Shown: positions 43,195 to 53,420 of the stretch, one piece after another
Layout of the letters: each line of letters starts with the position of its first letter
Position numbering within the stretch: the stretch's first letter is position 1
Program-made: the position numbers and the translations under genes
DNA from: an uncultured Acetatifactor sp.
GTDB lineage: Bacteria > Bacillota > Clostridia > Lachnospirales > Lachnospiraceae
Length of the DNA stretch: 64,000 bases
Direction: 5' to 3'
Assembly: GCA_934436435.1 (NCBI GenBank)
Contig: CAKSAN010000001.1
Coordinates: forward strand, 1-64,000
The notes under the pieces: generated by a model
Database searches by the model: none
Seen by the model: the letters and a program-made list of their open reading frames with translations, nothing else
Told to the model about the DNA's origin: nothing

Positions 43195-44390
43195 CAAGAG
43201 AACTACAGGAAAAGATGAATTCCTATCAACGGGTATGGGCGGAAGTGGATCTGGACGCCATCCGGGAGAATATGATGCATATGAAAGAAAACATTGCCCC
43301 GGAGACAAAGATACTGGCGGTCATCAAGACTGACGGCTACGGACATGGCGGTGTTCCCATTGCTCAAATGCTGGAAGAAATGGATTTCATATTCGGTTAT
43401 GCGGCAGCAACATATGAGGAAGCCCATGTCCTCAGAGAGGCGGGAATGGAAAAACCGATCCTGATTCTGGGCTATACTTTTCCCTACTGCTATGAAGAAC
43501 TGATCCGGGAGGAGATTCGTCCCGCGGTGTATCGCAGGGATACGGTGGAAGAACTGGCTGCGGCCGCAGCAAAGGTCGGCAAGAAAGCCAAAGTCCACAT
43601 TAAAGTGGATACCGGTATGGGAAGAATCGGTATTACTCCGGATGACGAGGGAATAGAATTTGTAAGATTTGTTATGGAACATCCTGAGCTGGAAGTGGAA
43701 GGAATCTTTACTCATTTTGCCAAATCCGATGAAGCGGATAAGACTTCTGCCAACCATCAGCTGGAGCTGTTCCGAAATTTTATCCATAGAATACAGTCAG
43801 AGCTGGGACTGGACATTCCGGTAAAGCATTGCTCCAACAGTGCGGCCATTCTGGAAATGCCTCAGGCCAACATGGACATGGTCCGGGCAGGGATCACGAC
43901 CTACGGTCTGTACCCTTCCGAAGAAGTGAGAAAGGACATTGTACCCCTGCGGGCGGCAATGTCTCTCTACAGCCATATTATTTACTGCAAGACGATACAT
44001 GCGGGACAGAGCGTCAGCTACGGCGGGCTGTTTACCGCGAAGAAGGACACCAGAGTAGCTACGATCCCCGTAGGATACGGAGACGGCTATCCCAGAAGCC
44101 TGTCCGGGAAGGGCTATGTGCTGATCCACGGGAAGAAGGCACCGATCCTCGGAAGAGTCTGTATGGATCAGTTCATGGTGGATGTTTCAGAGATCCCGGA
44201 AGCCATGGAAGGTGACAGGGTAACACTCCTCGGTGCGGATGGCCAGGAGCGGATCACGGCGGAAGAGCTGGGAGAGCTTTCCGGCAGATTTAATTATGAA
44301 TTTGTCTGTGCTCTGGGAAAACGGATCCCCAGAGTCTACAGACGAAATGGTGAGATCACAGAAGTAAAAGACTATTTTGAAAATTTCTGA
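43191..44390 (+). CDS. alr: Alanine racemase
   Basis: PLP enzyme making D-alanine for peptidoglycan. 399 residues. The PLP lysine is Lys46 in ILAVIKTDGYGHG; other signatures are KVDTGMGRIGI (about 137-148), HFAKSDE, CSNSAAILE, MVRAGITTYGLYP and the second-face catalytic Tyr in SYGGLF (about 277), plus PVGYGDGYPRSLS and the C-terminal beta domain. AGGAAAG precedes ATG 43191. The alr-mazF order resembles B. subtilis alr-ndoA, but the antitoxin gene between them is absent. Confidence 0.96.
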   Translation: MTRELQEKMNSYQRVWAEVDLDAIRENMMHMKENIAPETKILAVIKTDGYGHGGVPIAQMLEEMDFIFGYAAATYEEAHVLREAGMEKPILILGYTFPYCYEELIREEIRPAVYRRDTVEELAAAAAKVGKKAKVHIKVDTGMGRIGITPDDEGIEFVRFVMEHPELEVEGIFTHFAKSDEADKTSANHQLELFRNFIHRIQSELGLDIPVKHCSNSAAILEMPQANMDMVRAGITTYGLYPSEEVRKDIVPLRAAMSLYSHIIYCKTIHAGQSVSYGGLFTAKKDTRVATIPVGYGDGYPRSLSGKGYVLIHGKKAPILGRVCMDQFMVDVSEIPEAMEGDRVTLLGADGQERITAEELGELSGRFNYEFVCALGKRIPRVYRRNGEITEVKDYFENF

Positions 44391-44463
44391 CGGATCAAAG
44401 GTGTTCGTATAACTCCGGAAGAATCGGCAATACTTATGTTAAATCGCTGATGAAGGAGTAGAA

Positions 44464-44805
44464 ATGAGAAGAGGAGATGTCTATTACGCAGATTTAAGAC
44501 CGGTGATCGGCTCGGAACAGGGCGGTATCCGGCCGGTGCTTATCATCCAGAACGATGTGGGAAACAAGCACAGTCCCACCGTGATCTGCGCTGCAATCAC
44601 CTCAAAGATGAACAAGGCGAAGCTGCCTACGCATATTGAACTGAACGCACAGCTTTATGATATGGATAAAGATTCTGTGGTGCTGTTGGAACAACTGCGT
44701 ACCATTGATAAGAAGAGACTGAAAGATAAAGTATGCCATCTGGACGGCGACATTATGCGGAGAGTGAACCGGGCACTGAAAGTAAGCCTGGAACTGGATA
44801 CATAG
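44464..44805 (+). CDS. mazF: MazF-type endoribonuclease, no antitoxin gene adjacent
   Basis: 113-residue PemK/MazF toxin-fold protein close to B. subtilis NdoA (EndoA), which cleaves mRNA at UACAU. Family features: [46 protein letters not shown] (with the catalytic Thr), [18 protein letters not shown] lies five bases before ATG 44464. The 73 bases between alr and this gene hold no antitoxin frame, whereas Bacilli encode one there, so the antitoxin is elsewhere, lost, or replaced. Confidence 0.93.
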   Translation: MRRGDVYYADLRPVIGSEQGGIRPVLIIQNDVGNKHSPTVICAAITSKMNKAKLPTHIELNAQLYDMDKDSVVLLEQLRTIDKKRLKDKVCHLDGDIMRRVNRALKVSLELDT

Positions 44806-44831
44806 CTTGAAGCAGACGTATCCGGAAGGCC

Positions 44832-46265
44832 TTGACAGAACAATACGAAAGGATGAAACAACTTATGGACATTACCGGGCCTGTGGCCATTTTTCTCTTT
44901 TTCCTGCTGTTGCTGGTAGACATGTTTTTCTATGGATTTGATGCTGCCATCGATAACCTGAACGAAAAGGAGATCCTACATAAAGCAGAGGAAGAAAAGG
45001 ATCGCCGGTCCATACGGCTGAGTGAAATGATCAGCCGCCCGGGGATCTATATCAATACGGTACAGCTGGTCATTACGCTGATCAATATTTTAATGGGAGC
45101 CTTTTATCTGAACATCTGGTTACAGACCATCGATAAGGGACTGCATGTGATTAATGTGGGCGGATGGTCACTGGAAAATGTTCCCACCGGAGTGATCACC
45201 GGAATTGCCACCGTGCTGTCCTTTATCGCCATGATCTATATCCTGCTGACCTTTGGCGTGCTGATCCCCCGGAAAATGGCAGCCAGACAGCCGGAAAAGT
45301 GGGCCTATGCCTGCATTGATCCGATCTTTTGTATCACGAGACTGCTGGCGCCCCTGACCGGGCTGGTGAATCTGACGGCCAAGGGGATTCTGTTCCTCTT
45401 CGGTGTCCGCAATAATACGGATGAAAATGATGTGACCGAGGAAGAGATCATCAATATGGTACAGGAAGGTCATGAGCAGGGTGTCATTCAGGCCAGCGAG
45501 GCGGAGATGATCTCTAACATTTTCGAATACGGAGACAAGGAAGCCCAGGATATCATGACACACCGCGGAAGCATCGTGGCCATCGACGGCGAGACGAAGT
45601 TAAAAGATGCCATTGCTTCCATGCTGGAGGGCAAGAACAGCAGATACCCTGTCTACGAAGAAAATATCGACCATATCATCGGTATTCTGCATTTGAAGGA
45701 TGCCATGCGTTTCCATATCAGCGATGACAAGTTGGATCTGCCTATCGCGAAGCTGGACGGGCTGCTCAGAGAGCCTTATTTTGTGCCGCAGACGAAAAAC
45801 ATCGACGAACTGTTCAAGGAAATGCAGAGCCAGAAGCTGCAAATGGTCATTGTCGTAGATGAATACGGACAGACGGACGGACTGATTGCCATGGAGGATA
45901 TTCTGGAGGAGATTGTCGGCAATATCATGGACGAATACGACGAGGATCAGGAATACATCAAGAACCGCGGCAAGGGCGAATATGTCATGGAGGGTAAGAC
46001 CCCGTTAAAGGAAGTGGAGGAACTTCTGGATATTACCTTTGACGAAGAAGAATTCGAGACGCTGAACGGCTTTCTGATCTCCAGACTGGATCGGATCCCG
46101 GAGCCGGACGAACAGTTCAATGTGGACTATAAGGGATATAATTTCAAGATCCTTTCCGTGGTCAAAAAGATGATCGGCAGCGTGCTGGTCCGGAAGCTCC
46201 CGGAGGAAAAAATACAGCAGAACACAGAGGACGGACAATCAGTGCTTGAAGAAAAGCGAAAATAA
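44832..46265 (+). CDS. CNNM/CorC (HlyC) family membrane protein
   Basis: 477 residues: CNNM (DUF21) domain with three or four membrane helices (about 16-38, 70-95, 120-150), two CBS domains (about 220-340; MTHRGSIVAIDGETKLKDAI and LQMVIVVDEYGQTDGLIAMEDILEEIVGNIMDE), and the C-terminal CorC/HlyC domain. Members move magnesium or cobalt outward, controlled by CBS-bound nucleotide. The TTG at 44832 has GGAAGG close upstream; ATG at 44853 or 44865 are alternatives. It follows mazF closely, and its last codons contain the yebC promoter. Confidence 0.88.
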   Translation: MTEQYERMKQLMDITGPVAIFLFFLLLLVDMFFYGFDAAIDNLNEKEILHKAEEEKDRRSIRLSEMISRPGIYINTVQLVITLINILMGAFYLNIWLQTIDKGLHVINVGGWSLENVPTGVITGIATVLSFIAMIYILLTFGVLIPRKMAARQPEKWAYACIDPIFCITRLLAPLTGLVNLTAKGILFLFGVRNNTDENDVTEEEIINMVQEGHEQGVIQASEAEMISNIFEYGDKEAQDIMTHRGSIVAIDGETKLKDAIASMLEGKNSRYPVYEENIDHIIGILHLKDAMRFHISDDKLDLPIAKLDGLLREPYFVPQTKNIDELFKEMQSQKLQMVIVVDEYGQTDGLIAMEDILEEIVGNIMDEYDEDQEYIKNRGKGEYVMEGKTPLKEVEELLDITFDEEEFETLNGFLISRLDRIPEPDEQFNVDYKGYNFKILSVVKKMIGSVLVRKLPEEKIQQNTEDGQSVLEEKRK

Positions 46266-46274
46266 TGCTATGAT
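46246..46274 (+). promoter_or_regulatory. Probable yebC promoter
   Basis: TTGAAG (46246-46251), 17-base spacer, TATGAT (46269-46274), overlapping the end of the upstream gene. A TGCGTAA-AGA-TTACGCA hairpin follows at about 46289-46305. Confidence 0.5.
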
Positions 46275-46346
46275 AGAAAGAGCGTTATTGCGTAAAGATT
46301 ACGCATACAAAGAGAAAGAAACTTTAAGTTCAAAGGAGTAACAAAG

Positions 46347-47075
46347 ATGTCAGGACATTCCAAATTTGCTAATATTAAGCATAAAAAAGAGAAGAACGAT
46401 GCTGCAAAGGGTAAGATTTTTACCATTATCGGCCGTGAGATCGCAGTCGCTGTAAAAGAGGGCGGCCCCGATCCTGCCAACAATTTCAAGCTGGCAACCG
46501 TTATTGCCAAGGCAAAGGCCAACAACATGCCCAACGATACCATCGAGCGCGGTATCAAGAAGGCTGCCGGTGATGTAGGCAATGTAAACTATAAGTATGT
46601 GACTTACGAAGGCTACGGTCCCAACGGTATTGCCATTATTGTAGATGCACTTACCGACAATACCAACCGTACCGCTGCAAATGTGAGAAGCGCATTTACC
46701 AAGGGACAGGGTAATGTAGGTACCCCCGGCTGTGTATCCTTTATGTTCGACAAAAAGGGACAGATCATCGTGGACAAGGAAGAGTGTGATATAGAAGCAG
46801 ACGATCTGATGATGACCGCTCTGGATGCCGGTGCAGAAGATTTTTCCGAAGAAGATGACAGCTTCGAGATCCTGACCGATCCCGATAATTTCGAAGAGGT
46901 CCGCAAGGCATTGGAAGATGCCGGAATCCCCATGATCAGTGCGGAGGTTACCATGATTCCCCAGAATTATGTGACTCTGACCGATGAGACCGCTGTGAAG
47001 AATTTACAGAGAACACTGGATCTGCTGGAAGACGACGATGACGTCCAGGCAGTATATCACAACTGGGACGAATAA
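46347..47075 (+). CDS. yebC: YebC/PmpR family protein
   Basis: 242 residues, full length, beginning [40 protein letters not shown], the most conserved part of the family, and containing [49 protein letters not shown] and the acidic EEDD..DDDD end. YebC proteins are DNA-binding regulators in some species, while YebC2-type members have recently been tied to relief of ribosome stalling at proline stretches; this copy cannot be assigned between them by eye. AAAGGAG precedes ATG 46347. Confidence 0.93.
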   Translation: MSGHSKFANIKHKKEKNDAAKGKIFTIIGREIAVAVKEGGPDPANNFKLATVIAKAKANNMPNDTIERGIKKAAGDVGNVNYKYVTYEGYGPNGIAIIVDALTDNTNRTAANVRSAFTKGQGNVGTPGCVSFMFDKKGQIIVDKEECDIEADDLMMTALDAGAEDFSEEDDSFEILTDPDNFEEVRKALEDAGIPMISAEVTMIPQNYVTLTDETAVKNLQRTLDLLEDDDDVQAVYHNWDE

Positions 47076-47098
47076 ATCGAAAGGGTAGGGGTAGCAGC

Positions 47099-48043
47099 AT
47101 GGAAAAACTTGCAATCGTAGTTCCTTGTTATAACGAAGAAGAGGTGTTAAAGATTGCTTCCGAGGCACTGAGGGGTGTGCTGAACGACCTGATCCACAAG
47201 GGGAAGATCGCGGAAGACAGTTTTATTCTGTTTGTAAATGACGGCAGTAAGGACCGTACCTGGGAGCTGATCGAAGAGGAACATCAGGCACACCCGGTAC
47301 AGGTATGCGGCGTGAAGCTGGCCGGCAATGTGGGACATCAGTTCGCACTGACCGCCGGACTGATCACTGCCATGGATCTGTCCGATGTGACAGTCTCCAT
47401 CGATGCGGATTTACAGGACGATGTGGATGTGATCGAAGAGATGATCGATAAGTTCCATAACGGCTGTGACATCGTATACGGTGTCCGCAAGGAACGAAAG
47501 ACAGATACTTTCTTTAAACGTACCACGGCGCAGGGCTTCTACAAAGTCATGGAAATGATGGGCGTCAAGACCATATATAATCATGCGGATTTCCGCCTGA
47601 TGTCCAAGCGCGCGGTAGAGCAGTTCTCCAAGTATCAGGAGACCAATCTGTTCTTAAGAGGCATGATGCCACTGATTGGATACCAGACAGATTGTGTTTA
47701 CTATGACCGTAAGGAAAGAGTGGCCGGAGAGTCCAAGTATCCGTTAAAGAAGATGCTGGCACTGGCATTCAACGGAATCTCTTCTTTCAGCGTGAAGCCG
47801 ATCAGTATGATTCTGGGTGCCGGTATGATCATTGTAGCCTTGAGCATTCTGGCGGCAATCTATGCATTGATCTCTTATTGTACCGGACATGTGGTGCCGG
47901 GATGGACTTCCCTGATCCTGTCCATCTGGTTCCTGGGCGGTATCCAGCTGATGGCCATCGGACTGGTGGGCCAGTATATCGGCAAGATTTATATTGAAGT
48001 AAAACATCGTCCCAGATATAACATCGAAAAGGTACTGAAATAA
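47099..48043 (+). CDS. Polyprenyl-phosphate glycosyltransferase (GT2, GtrB/DPM1 type)
   Basis: 314 residues. GT-A domain: IVVPCYNEEEVL at the start, FVNDGSKDRTW, GNVGHQFALTAGL, and the DxD-type SIDADLQDD (about 100-108), then two C-terminal membrane helices (about 236-262 and 270-293) as in GtrB/YfdH, which load a sugar onto undecaprenyl phosphate. KERVAGESKYPLKKM is a family signature. It overlaps by one base (TAATG) the next gene, a polytopic protein that may use the lipid-linked sugar. Confidence 0.9.
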   Translation: MEKLAIVVPCYNEEEVLKIASEALRGVLNDLIHKGKIAEDSFILFVNDGSKDRTWELIEEEHQAHPVQVCGVKLAGNVGHQFALTAGLITAMDLSDVTVSIDADLQDDVDVIEEMIDKFHNGCDIVYGVRKERKTDTFFKRTTAQGFYKVMEMMGVKTIYNHADFRLMSKRAVEQFSKYQETNLFLRGMMPLIGYQTDCVYYDRKERVAGESKYPLKKMLALAFNGISSFSVKPISMILGAGMIIVALSILAAIYALISYCTGHVVPGWTSLILSIWFLGGIQLMAIGLVGQYIGKIYIEVKHRPRYNIEKVLK

Positions 48044-49590
48044 TGAATTATAAAAAAGGCATTTTAAGTGTTGTATTGTGGTTCATTTATGCAATGACAG
48101 CGGGAACCGGACTGGTAGGCACGACAATGGTCATGCTGCTGCCGGAGGGTGGTTCCCGCCCGATCGGCCTTGTTATCGCAGGCGTATGGCTTGCGGTGAC
48201 AGGGCTGGTTGTTTTTCTGTTACATAGGCTTTTTGAGACGAGCCGGGACCGACAAAGAGAAGACAGGCGGCAGGCCGGGCTGATCCTGGAAGGCGTGCTG
48301 TTCGTGGCGTTGATCGCCGCCGGTATTGCACTGCGTGCCAGAGAAGTGATGCTATATGATGTAAGCGGAGAAGGTGGAAATGTCTGGTTTGATGCTGTGA
48401 AGGTCACCGAGACCACACAGATCCCGCAGGTAGTACATGGAGCGGTCTACTTTTATTTGCAGGTGTTGCATGGACTTCTGGTATTTTTAGGCAATAAGAT
48501 GACGGCAGCCCTGATCCTGCAAGTGGTCTTGCAGATTCTTGTTGGAATTTTCTTTTATTTTGCAGTCCGGAAGCTGACCGGCGCAGCGGCTGCCATAGTG
48601 GCTCTGGGATACTGGATGTTATGCCCGGTCGTATCGAATACGGTGACACTTGGACCGGAAGACTTGTATCTGCTGCTGTGGATGATTGGTCTGTGTGCAG
48701 TGGCGGGAACTCTGGGACATTTTCAGCAGACGGGGAATATCCCCGGTATCCGTTCTCTGATTGGTTTCTTTTTCAGCGGTATTGCTATCGGTGTGCTGGG
48801 ATATCTGGATGTTATGGGATTTCTGCTGTTACTGATTGCTTTTTCCGTATTGTTTCTGGAAACGGAGCAGGAGACAGGGGCTTTACGCCGGATCAGCGCG
48901 GTGCTTCTTGGAATACTGGGAACACTGGCGGGATTTTTCCTCTGTATCGCACTGGATGCGGTAGGCAGCGGGAAGCTGATGGGCAATGTGCTGCTGGCAT
49001 GGTGGAGAGTCTGTGAGCCGAAAAAGTTTTCACTGGCAGTAACGTATGCGGAGAGCGCAGGCTGGGGCAATACTTTTTCTGTGGTTGCTGCGGTTTTCAT
49101 GGAGACACTCTTTTGTCTCGGAGCCTTTTCCTACTGGTGTCGGAAAAAGTGGGAGAGACAGACGGTATGGGTAGCTGCCATAGTGGCTCTGGGAGTACTG
49201 GTTTGCGCCGGTATGACCGGGGAGGAAATGCAGGGTCTTTCTCTGATGACTTTGCTGGTGGCCGTAATAGGCGGCGCGGGAGTACAGGCAATTTTACCCT
49301 ATGCGACCCGGAAGGATCTGTTACAGACGGTCGTAGAAACAGAAGTAATGAGTTCGCCGAAAAAGTGCAGACTGAAAGTACAGGATCTGGAGACCGAGGA
49401 ACTGCCGGAGGAAGAACCGGCGCCGGTACCGGAAGAAATCGAAGAAGCAGACAAAATACAGTTTATCGAAAATCCCCTGCCACTGCCGAAAAAGCATGTG
49501 CCTAAGGTGCTGGATTATAAGTTGAACAGTGCTGATGGTGATTTCGATTATGATTATCCGGTGGCGGATGACGATGATTTTGATCATTAA
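48043..49590 (+). CDS. Polytopic membrane protein, possible GT-C type glycosyltransferase
   Basis: 515 residues with about ten hydrophobic helices (through about 430) and an acidic cytoplasmic tail (ELPEEEPAPVPEEIEEADK ... DGDFDYDYPVADDDDFDH). The first extracytoplasmic loop (EVMLYDVSGEGGNVWFDAVKVTETTQIPQVVHGAVYFYLQVLHGLLVFLGN) and ALGYWMLCPVVSNTVTLGPEDLYLLLWM have the look of GT39/PMT-like enzymes that take sugars from polyprenyl phosphate, matching the GtrB-type enzyme with which it is co-translated. No decisive motif is visible, so this is inferred from topology and context. Confidence 0.65.
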   Translation: MNYKKGILSVVLWFIYAMTAGTGLVGTTMVMLLPEGGSRPIGLVIAGVWLAVTGLVVFLLHRLFETSRDRQREDRRQAGLILEGVLFVALIAAGIALRAREVMLYDVSGEGGNVWFDAVKVTETTQIPQVVHGAVYFYLQVLHGLLVFLGNKMTAALILQVVLQILVGIFFYFAVRKLTGAAAAIVALGYWMLCPVVSNTVTLGPEDLYLLLWMIGLCAVAGTLGHFQQTGNIPGIRSLIGFFFSGIAIGVLGYLDVMGFLLLLIAFSVLFLETEQETGALRRISAVLLGILGTLAGFFLCIALDAVGSGKLMGNVLLAWWRVCEPKKFSLAVTYAESAGWGNTFSVVAAVFMETLFCLGAFSYWCRKKWERQTVWVAAIVALGVLVCAGMTGEEMQGLSLMTLLVAVIGGAGVQAILPYATRKDLLQTVVETEVMSSPKKCRLKVQDLETEELPEEEPAPVPEEIEEADKIQFIENPLPLPKKHVPKVLDYKLNSADGDFDYDYPVADDDDFDH

Positions 49591-49731
49591 AAATCTGTTG
49601 ATTTCCTAATGAAATGTTGGATTGACGGACATACTAAAAGACGATACGAAAGGTGGAATGCCTTTGTGTCGTCTTTTTGTTATTTAAATTTCCGAAATCA
49701 TAAAATCATCAAAACAGGGAGGATACAGACC

Positions 49732-50475
49732 GTGCAGAATCAGAAAGCAAACGATCAGAACAGAAATGAAGCGCCCAAGACTGAGGCGGAGGAGCACAGA
49801 GACGAAAGAATAGAAAAAACGGGGCAGCTGACCCTGTCGGGAGAAGTGTCCGGGAAAAAGATCCATCTGCTGACTATCATCGGAGAGATCGAAGGTCATG
49901 ACAACCTCTCCGGCAATTCAAAGACCACGAAATATGAGCATATTCTGCCACAGTTGGCAGCCATCGAAGACAGTGAGGAGATCGGAGGCGTTCTGGTATT
50001 GCTAAACACCATGGGCGGGGATGTGGAGGCGGGACTGGCTATTGCGGAGATGCTGGCGTCCTTAAGCAAACCCACGGTATCTCTGGTGCTGGGTGGTAGT
50101 CATTCCATCGGCGTGCCCATTGCGGTGAGCTGTAAATATTCCTTCATTGTACCGACGGGAACCATGGTGATCCATCCGGTAAGGATGAACGGGATGGTGA
50201 TCGGGGTACCTCAGACCTTTGAATATTTCAAGCTGATCCAGGACAGGATCACCGGATTCGTATGCAGACATTGCAAGATCAGCAGACAGAAGCTGGAAGA
50301 CCTCATGATGGAGACCGGCTTCCTCACGAAAGATGTGGGAAGCATTCTGGTGGGGGAAGAAGCGGTAAAACACGGCATTATTGATGAAACGGGCGGTATC
50401 GACCGGGCCATCTGCAAGCTTCGGGAGATGATCGAAGGGAATAGAAAAAAGGATGACAAGGCCATAGAAAAATGA
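49732..50475 (+). CDS. tepA: ClpP-like serine protease, TepA family
   Basis: 247 residues of the Clp-like fold, related to B. subtilis TepA (YmfB), which degrades spore small acid-soluble proteins during outgrowth or aids export. Visible: KIHLLTIIGEIEGHD, VLVLLNTMGGDVEAGLAIAEML, the nucleophile region LVLGGSHSIGVPIAV (Ser near 144-146), and GTMVIHPVR with the likely catalytic His. The start is GTG at 49732, nine bases after GGGAGG; upstream in-frame codons from 49609 encode an unrelated, basic stretch. As in Bacillus, it stands just before the ftsK/spoIIIE gene. Confidence 0.82.
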   Translation: MQNQKANDQNRNEAPKTEAEEHRDERIEKTGQLTLSGEVSGKKIHLLTIIGEIEGHDNLSGNSKTTKYEHILPQLAAIEDSEEIGGVLVLLNTMGGDVEAGLAIAEMLASLSKPTVSLVLGGSHSIGVPIAVSCKYSFIVPTGTMVIHPVRMNGMVIGVPQTFEYFKLIQDRITGFVCRHCKISRQKLEDLMMETGFLTKDVGSILVGEEAVKHGIIDETGGIDRAICKLREMIEGNRKKDDKAIEK

Positions 50476-50556
50476 TATACTTCTAATTATGACTATTTAG
50501 TTAATTATTCTGAATAGTTATATTAGTATTAACATTGAAGTTAGGGGTATGATGAC

Positions 50557-53379
50557 ATGGCATCTTCATCAGGCAAAAGAACATCATCTTCCAATAGGAC
50601 AAGAAAAAGTACTACAGGCAGCCGCAGCAGACAGACACAGAGGACGGCACAGGACAGCGAACTGTTCCATGAGATCGGGCTGATCGTTCTGTTTGTGGCA
50701 ATGGTGATATTATTTTGTTGCAATTTTGGTATTATCGGCCCGGTCGGCAATGCGATCAGCGGGGTCTTATTCGGGATCTTCGGATTTACTGCGTATATAG
50801 CGCCGGTTGCGATATTTTTGGCGGTGGCTTTCTGGTTCGCCAACGAGGGGAACCCTACCGCTGTGCGGAAAATGATTGCAGGCATCGTATTGTTCCTGAT
50901 GATCGGCGTGATCTGCGACCTGATTGCCAAGACCGCCGGTTCGATGGAACAGTACGATATCAAAGTATTATATGCGGATTGCAGTACCGGCAAAAAGGGC
51001 GGCGGTATTCTGGCAGGAAGCATCTGCTATCTGCTGTTGCATTATCTGGAGACCGTAGGAACGGTTCTGGTGGTATTGTTATGCTCTGTGATCAGTCTGA
51101 TTCTGGTGACAGAACGATCCTTCTTAAACAGCATGCGAAACGGCGGTGACCGGATACGTGAACTGTCCAGAGAGGACGCGGTGCGCAGACGGGAGAATGC
51201 CCAGATCCGCAGACAGGAACAGGAGGAGCGTAATTCCCAGAGAGAGGAAGCCAGACGCATCCGGGAAGAGGAGCGGAGAATCCGCGAGGAAGAACGCAGA
51301 CTTCGGGCGGAGGAGAAGGAAAATGAGCAGATCCTGAATGCCATCCCCCGCAGAGAGAAAAAGGTCAGCGGTGTTATGATGGACACTTCCCTGAAAAAGC
51401 AGGAGGCACAGCCTGCCGGAAGACGGGAAGATATTCATGAGATTGTTTATGAGGAAGACGCACAGGAAGTACCTGTGGTGGAAGAGACCAGAGTGACTTC
51501 CAGTGATTTTGATAAGATCCGTGTAGCGGGAATGCATCAGGTGACCATGCAGGAAGCTGTGGCAGAGGAGCCTTACGAAGAGATCCCTGTGGAGGAAGTG
51601 ACAAGTGAGGCAACCTTTAAAAAGCCGTTTGAGCGCAGAGAATCCTGGCAGGAAGAGGCAGCACTTCTGACGCCACAGGCAGAAGCTATCCGGATCCACA
51701 AGGAAGACATTCCCGAACCTGTGGAAGTGCCCGCAAGGCAGCCAGAGCCGGAAACTGTGGCATCTGCTCCTGTGACAACGGCAAGGACGGGAGCAGACAC
51801 AAGACCTAAGATCACAGCACCGGAGCCTCCCAGGGGGAATTCCCTGGCGGAAGATCAGATACATAAGGATATTGCGAAAGCAGCCAAACAGCCGCCGGCA
51901 GAATATCACATTCCTCCTTTGAGTCTGTTACAGAAGGGAAAGGCTGCCACGGGAGATTCCTCCAGAGAATTAAAAGAGACTGCCATGCGATTACAGCAGA
52001 CATTGAATACTTTTGGCGTAAAGGTAACAATCACCGATATCAGTCAGGGTCCCAGCGTTACCCGGTATGAATTGCAACCGGAACAGGGCGTAAAGGTATC
52101 CAAGATCGTAGGCCTGGCGGATGATATCAAGCTGAATCTGGCGGCAACGGATATCCGTATCGAGGCGCCGATCCCCGGAAAGGCAGCCATCGGTATCGAA
52201 GTTCCGAACAAAGAGAATATGACAGTCGCTCTCAGAGACCTGTTGGAGAGCAAAGAGTTTCAGGAGTTCAATTCCAATATCGCCTTTGCCGTGGGTAAGG
52301 ATATCGCGGGTAAGACGGTGGTGGCAGATATTGCCAAGATGCCCCATATGCTGATCGCCGGAGCCACCGGTTCCGGTAAGTCCGTATGTATCAACACTCT
52401 GATCATGAGTATTTTGTACAAGGCACATCCGGACGATGTGAAACTGATCATGGTGGATCCGAAGGTCGTAGAACTGAGTGTCTACAACGGCATTCCGCAT
52501 CTGCTGATCCCGGTAGTGACAGATCCCAAGAAGGCTTCTGCCGCACTGCACTGGGGTGTCAGTGAGATGGAAGACCGTTACCGGAAGTTCGCGGATTATA
52601 ACGTCCGTGATCTGAAGGGGTATAATAAGAAGATCGAGACCATGCCGGTTCCGGAGGGAGAGGAAGCACCGAAGAAAATGCCGCAGATCGTCATTATCGT
52701 GGACGAGCTGGCGGATCTTATGATGGTATGTCCCGGCGAGGTGGAGGAATCCATCTGTCGTCTGGCGCAGCTGGCAAGAGCTGCCGGCATCCATCTGATC
52801 ATTGCCACCCAGCGGCCCAGTGTGGATGTCATTACCGGTCTGATCAAGGCCAATATGCCCAGCCGTGTGGCATTCTCTGTATCCAGTGGTGTGGATTCCC
52901 GTACGATCCTGGATATGAATGGTGCAGAGAAGCTGCTTGGTAAGGGTGATATGTTGTTCTACCCCCAGGGATATTCCAAGCCGGCCCGGGTACAGGGTGC
53001 TTTTGTATCCGATAAGGAAGTATCCGATGTGGTGGATTATCTCAAGAACCAGACCCTTGGCAACACTTATAGCAACTATGCCGAGGACATTGAAGAGAAG
53101 ATTAAAAATATCGGTTCGTCGGGAGGATCCTCCGGAAGCGGTTCCGGCGGTGGCAATGACAGAGACGAATATTTTGAAGAAGCTGCACGTTTTATTATTG
53201 ATAAAGACAAGGCCAGCATCGGCATGTTACAGCGTGTGCTGAAGATCGGCTTCAATCGTGCCGCCAGAATCATGGATCAGTTGTGTGAATACGGCGTGGT
53301 CGGTGAGGAAGAGGGGACAAAGCCCAGAAAAGTACTTATGAGTATGGAACAGTTCGAACAGCTGTTGGAGGAGATCTGA
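50557..53379 (+). CDS. DNA translocase FtsK/SpoIIIE
   Basis: 940-residue septum-bound motor that pumps chromosomal DNA during division or into the forespore. N-terminus: Ser/Arg-rich leader, then four membrane helices (about 28-180). A charged linker (about 185-480), rich in Arg/Glu repeats ([23 protein letters not shown]), follows. The motor begins near 480: alpha/beta domains, Walker [12 protein letters not shown] (about 601-611), Walker [14 protein letters not shown], and [25 protein letters not shown]; the Gly/Ser spacer (about 845-870) leads to a winged-helix gamma domain ([41 protein letters not shown]) that reads orienting DNA motifs. Confidence 0.95.
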   Translation: MASSSGKRTSSSNRTRKSTTGSRSRQTQRTAQDSELFHEIGLIVLFVAMVILFCCNFGIIGPVGNAISGVLFGIFGFTAYIAPVAIFLAVAFWFANEGNPTAVRKMIAGIVLFLMIGVICDLIAKTAGSMEQYDIKVLYADCSTGKKGGGILAGSICYLLLHYLETVGTVLVVLLCSVISLILVTERSFLNSMRNGGDRIRELSREDAVRRRENAQIRRQEQEERNSQREEARRIREEERRIREEERRLRAEEKENEQILNAIPRREKKVSGVMMDTSLKKQEAQPAGRREDIHEIVYEEDAQEVPVVEETRVTSSDFDKIRVAGMHQVTMQEAVAEEPYEEIPVEEVTSEATFKKPFERRESWQEEAALLTPQAEAIRIHKEDIPEPVEVPARQPEPETVASAPVTTARTGADTRPKITAPEPPRGNSLAEDQIHKDIAKAAKQPPAEYHIPPLSLLQKGKAATGDSSRELKETAMRLQQTLNTFGVKVTITDISQGPSVTRYELQPEQGVKVSKIVGLADDIKLNLAATDIRIEAPIPGKAAIGIEVPNKENMTVALRDLLESKEFQEFNSNIAFAVGKDIAGKTVVADIAKMPHMLIAGATGSGKSVCINTLIMSILYKAHPDDVKLIMVDPKVVELSVYNGIPHLLIPVVTDPKKASAALHWGVSEMEDRYRKFADYNVRDLKGYNKKIETMPVPEGEEAPKKMPQIVIIVDELADLMMVCPGEVEESICRLAQLARAAGIHLIIATQRPSVDVITGLIKANMPSRVAFSVSSGVDSRTILDMNGAEKLLGKGDMLFYPQGYSKPARVQGAFVSDKEVSDVVDYLKNQTLGNTYSNYAEDIEEKIKNIGSSGGSSGSGSGGGNDRDEYFEEAARFIIDKDKASIGMLQRVLKIGFNRAARIMDQLCEYGVVGEEEGTKPRKVLMSMEQFEQLLEEI

Positions 53380-53420
53380 CATTTGCTTGGAACTGTCTGA
53401 ATAAACGGAGGGAAACGGAT

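Noticed and set aside
51991..52794. 267-codon minus-strand frame inside ftsK
   Set aside because: Antisense shadow of a strongly conserved gene; no ribosome site or recognisable protein. The same holds for antisense frames in leuS, fhs, nnr and the NfnB gene.
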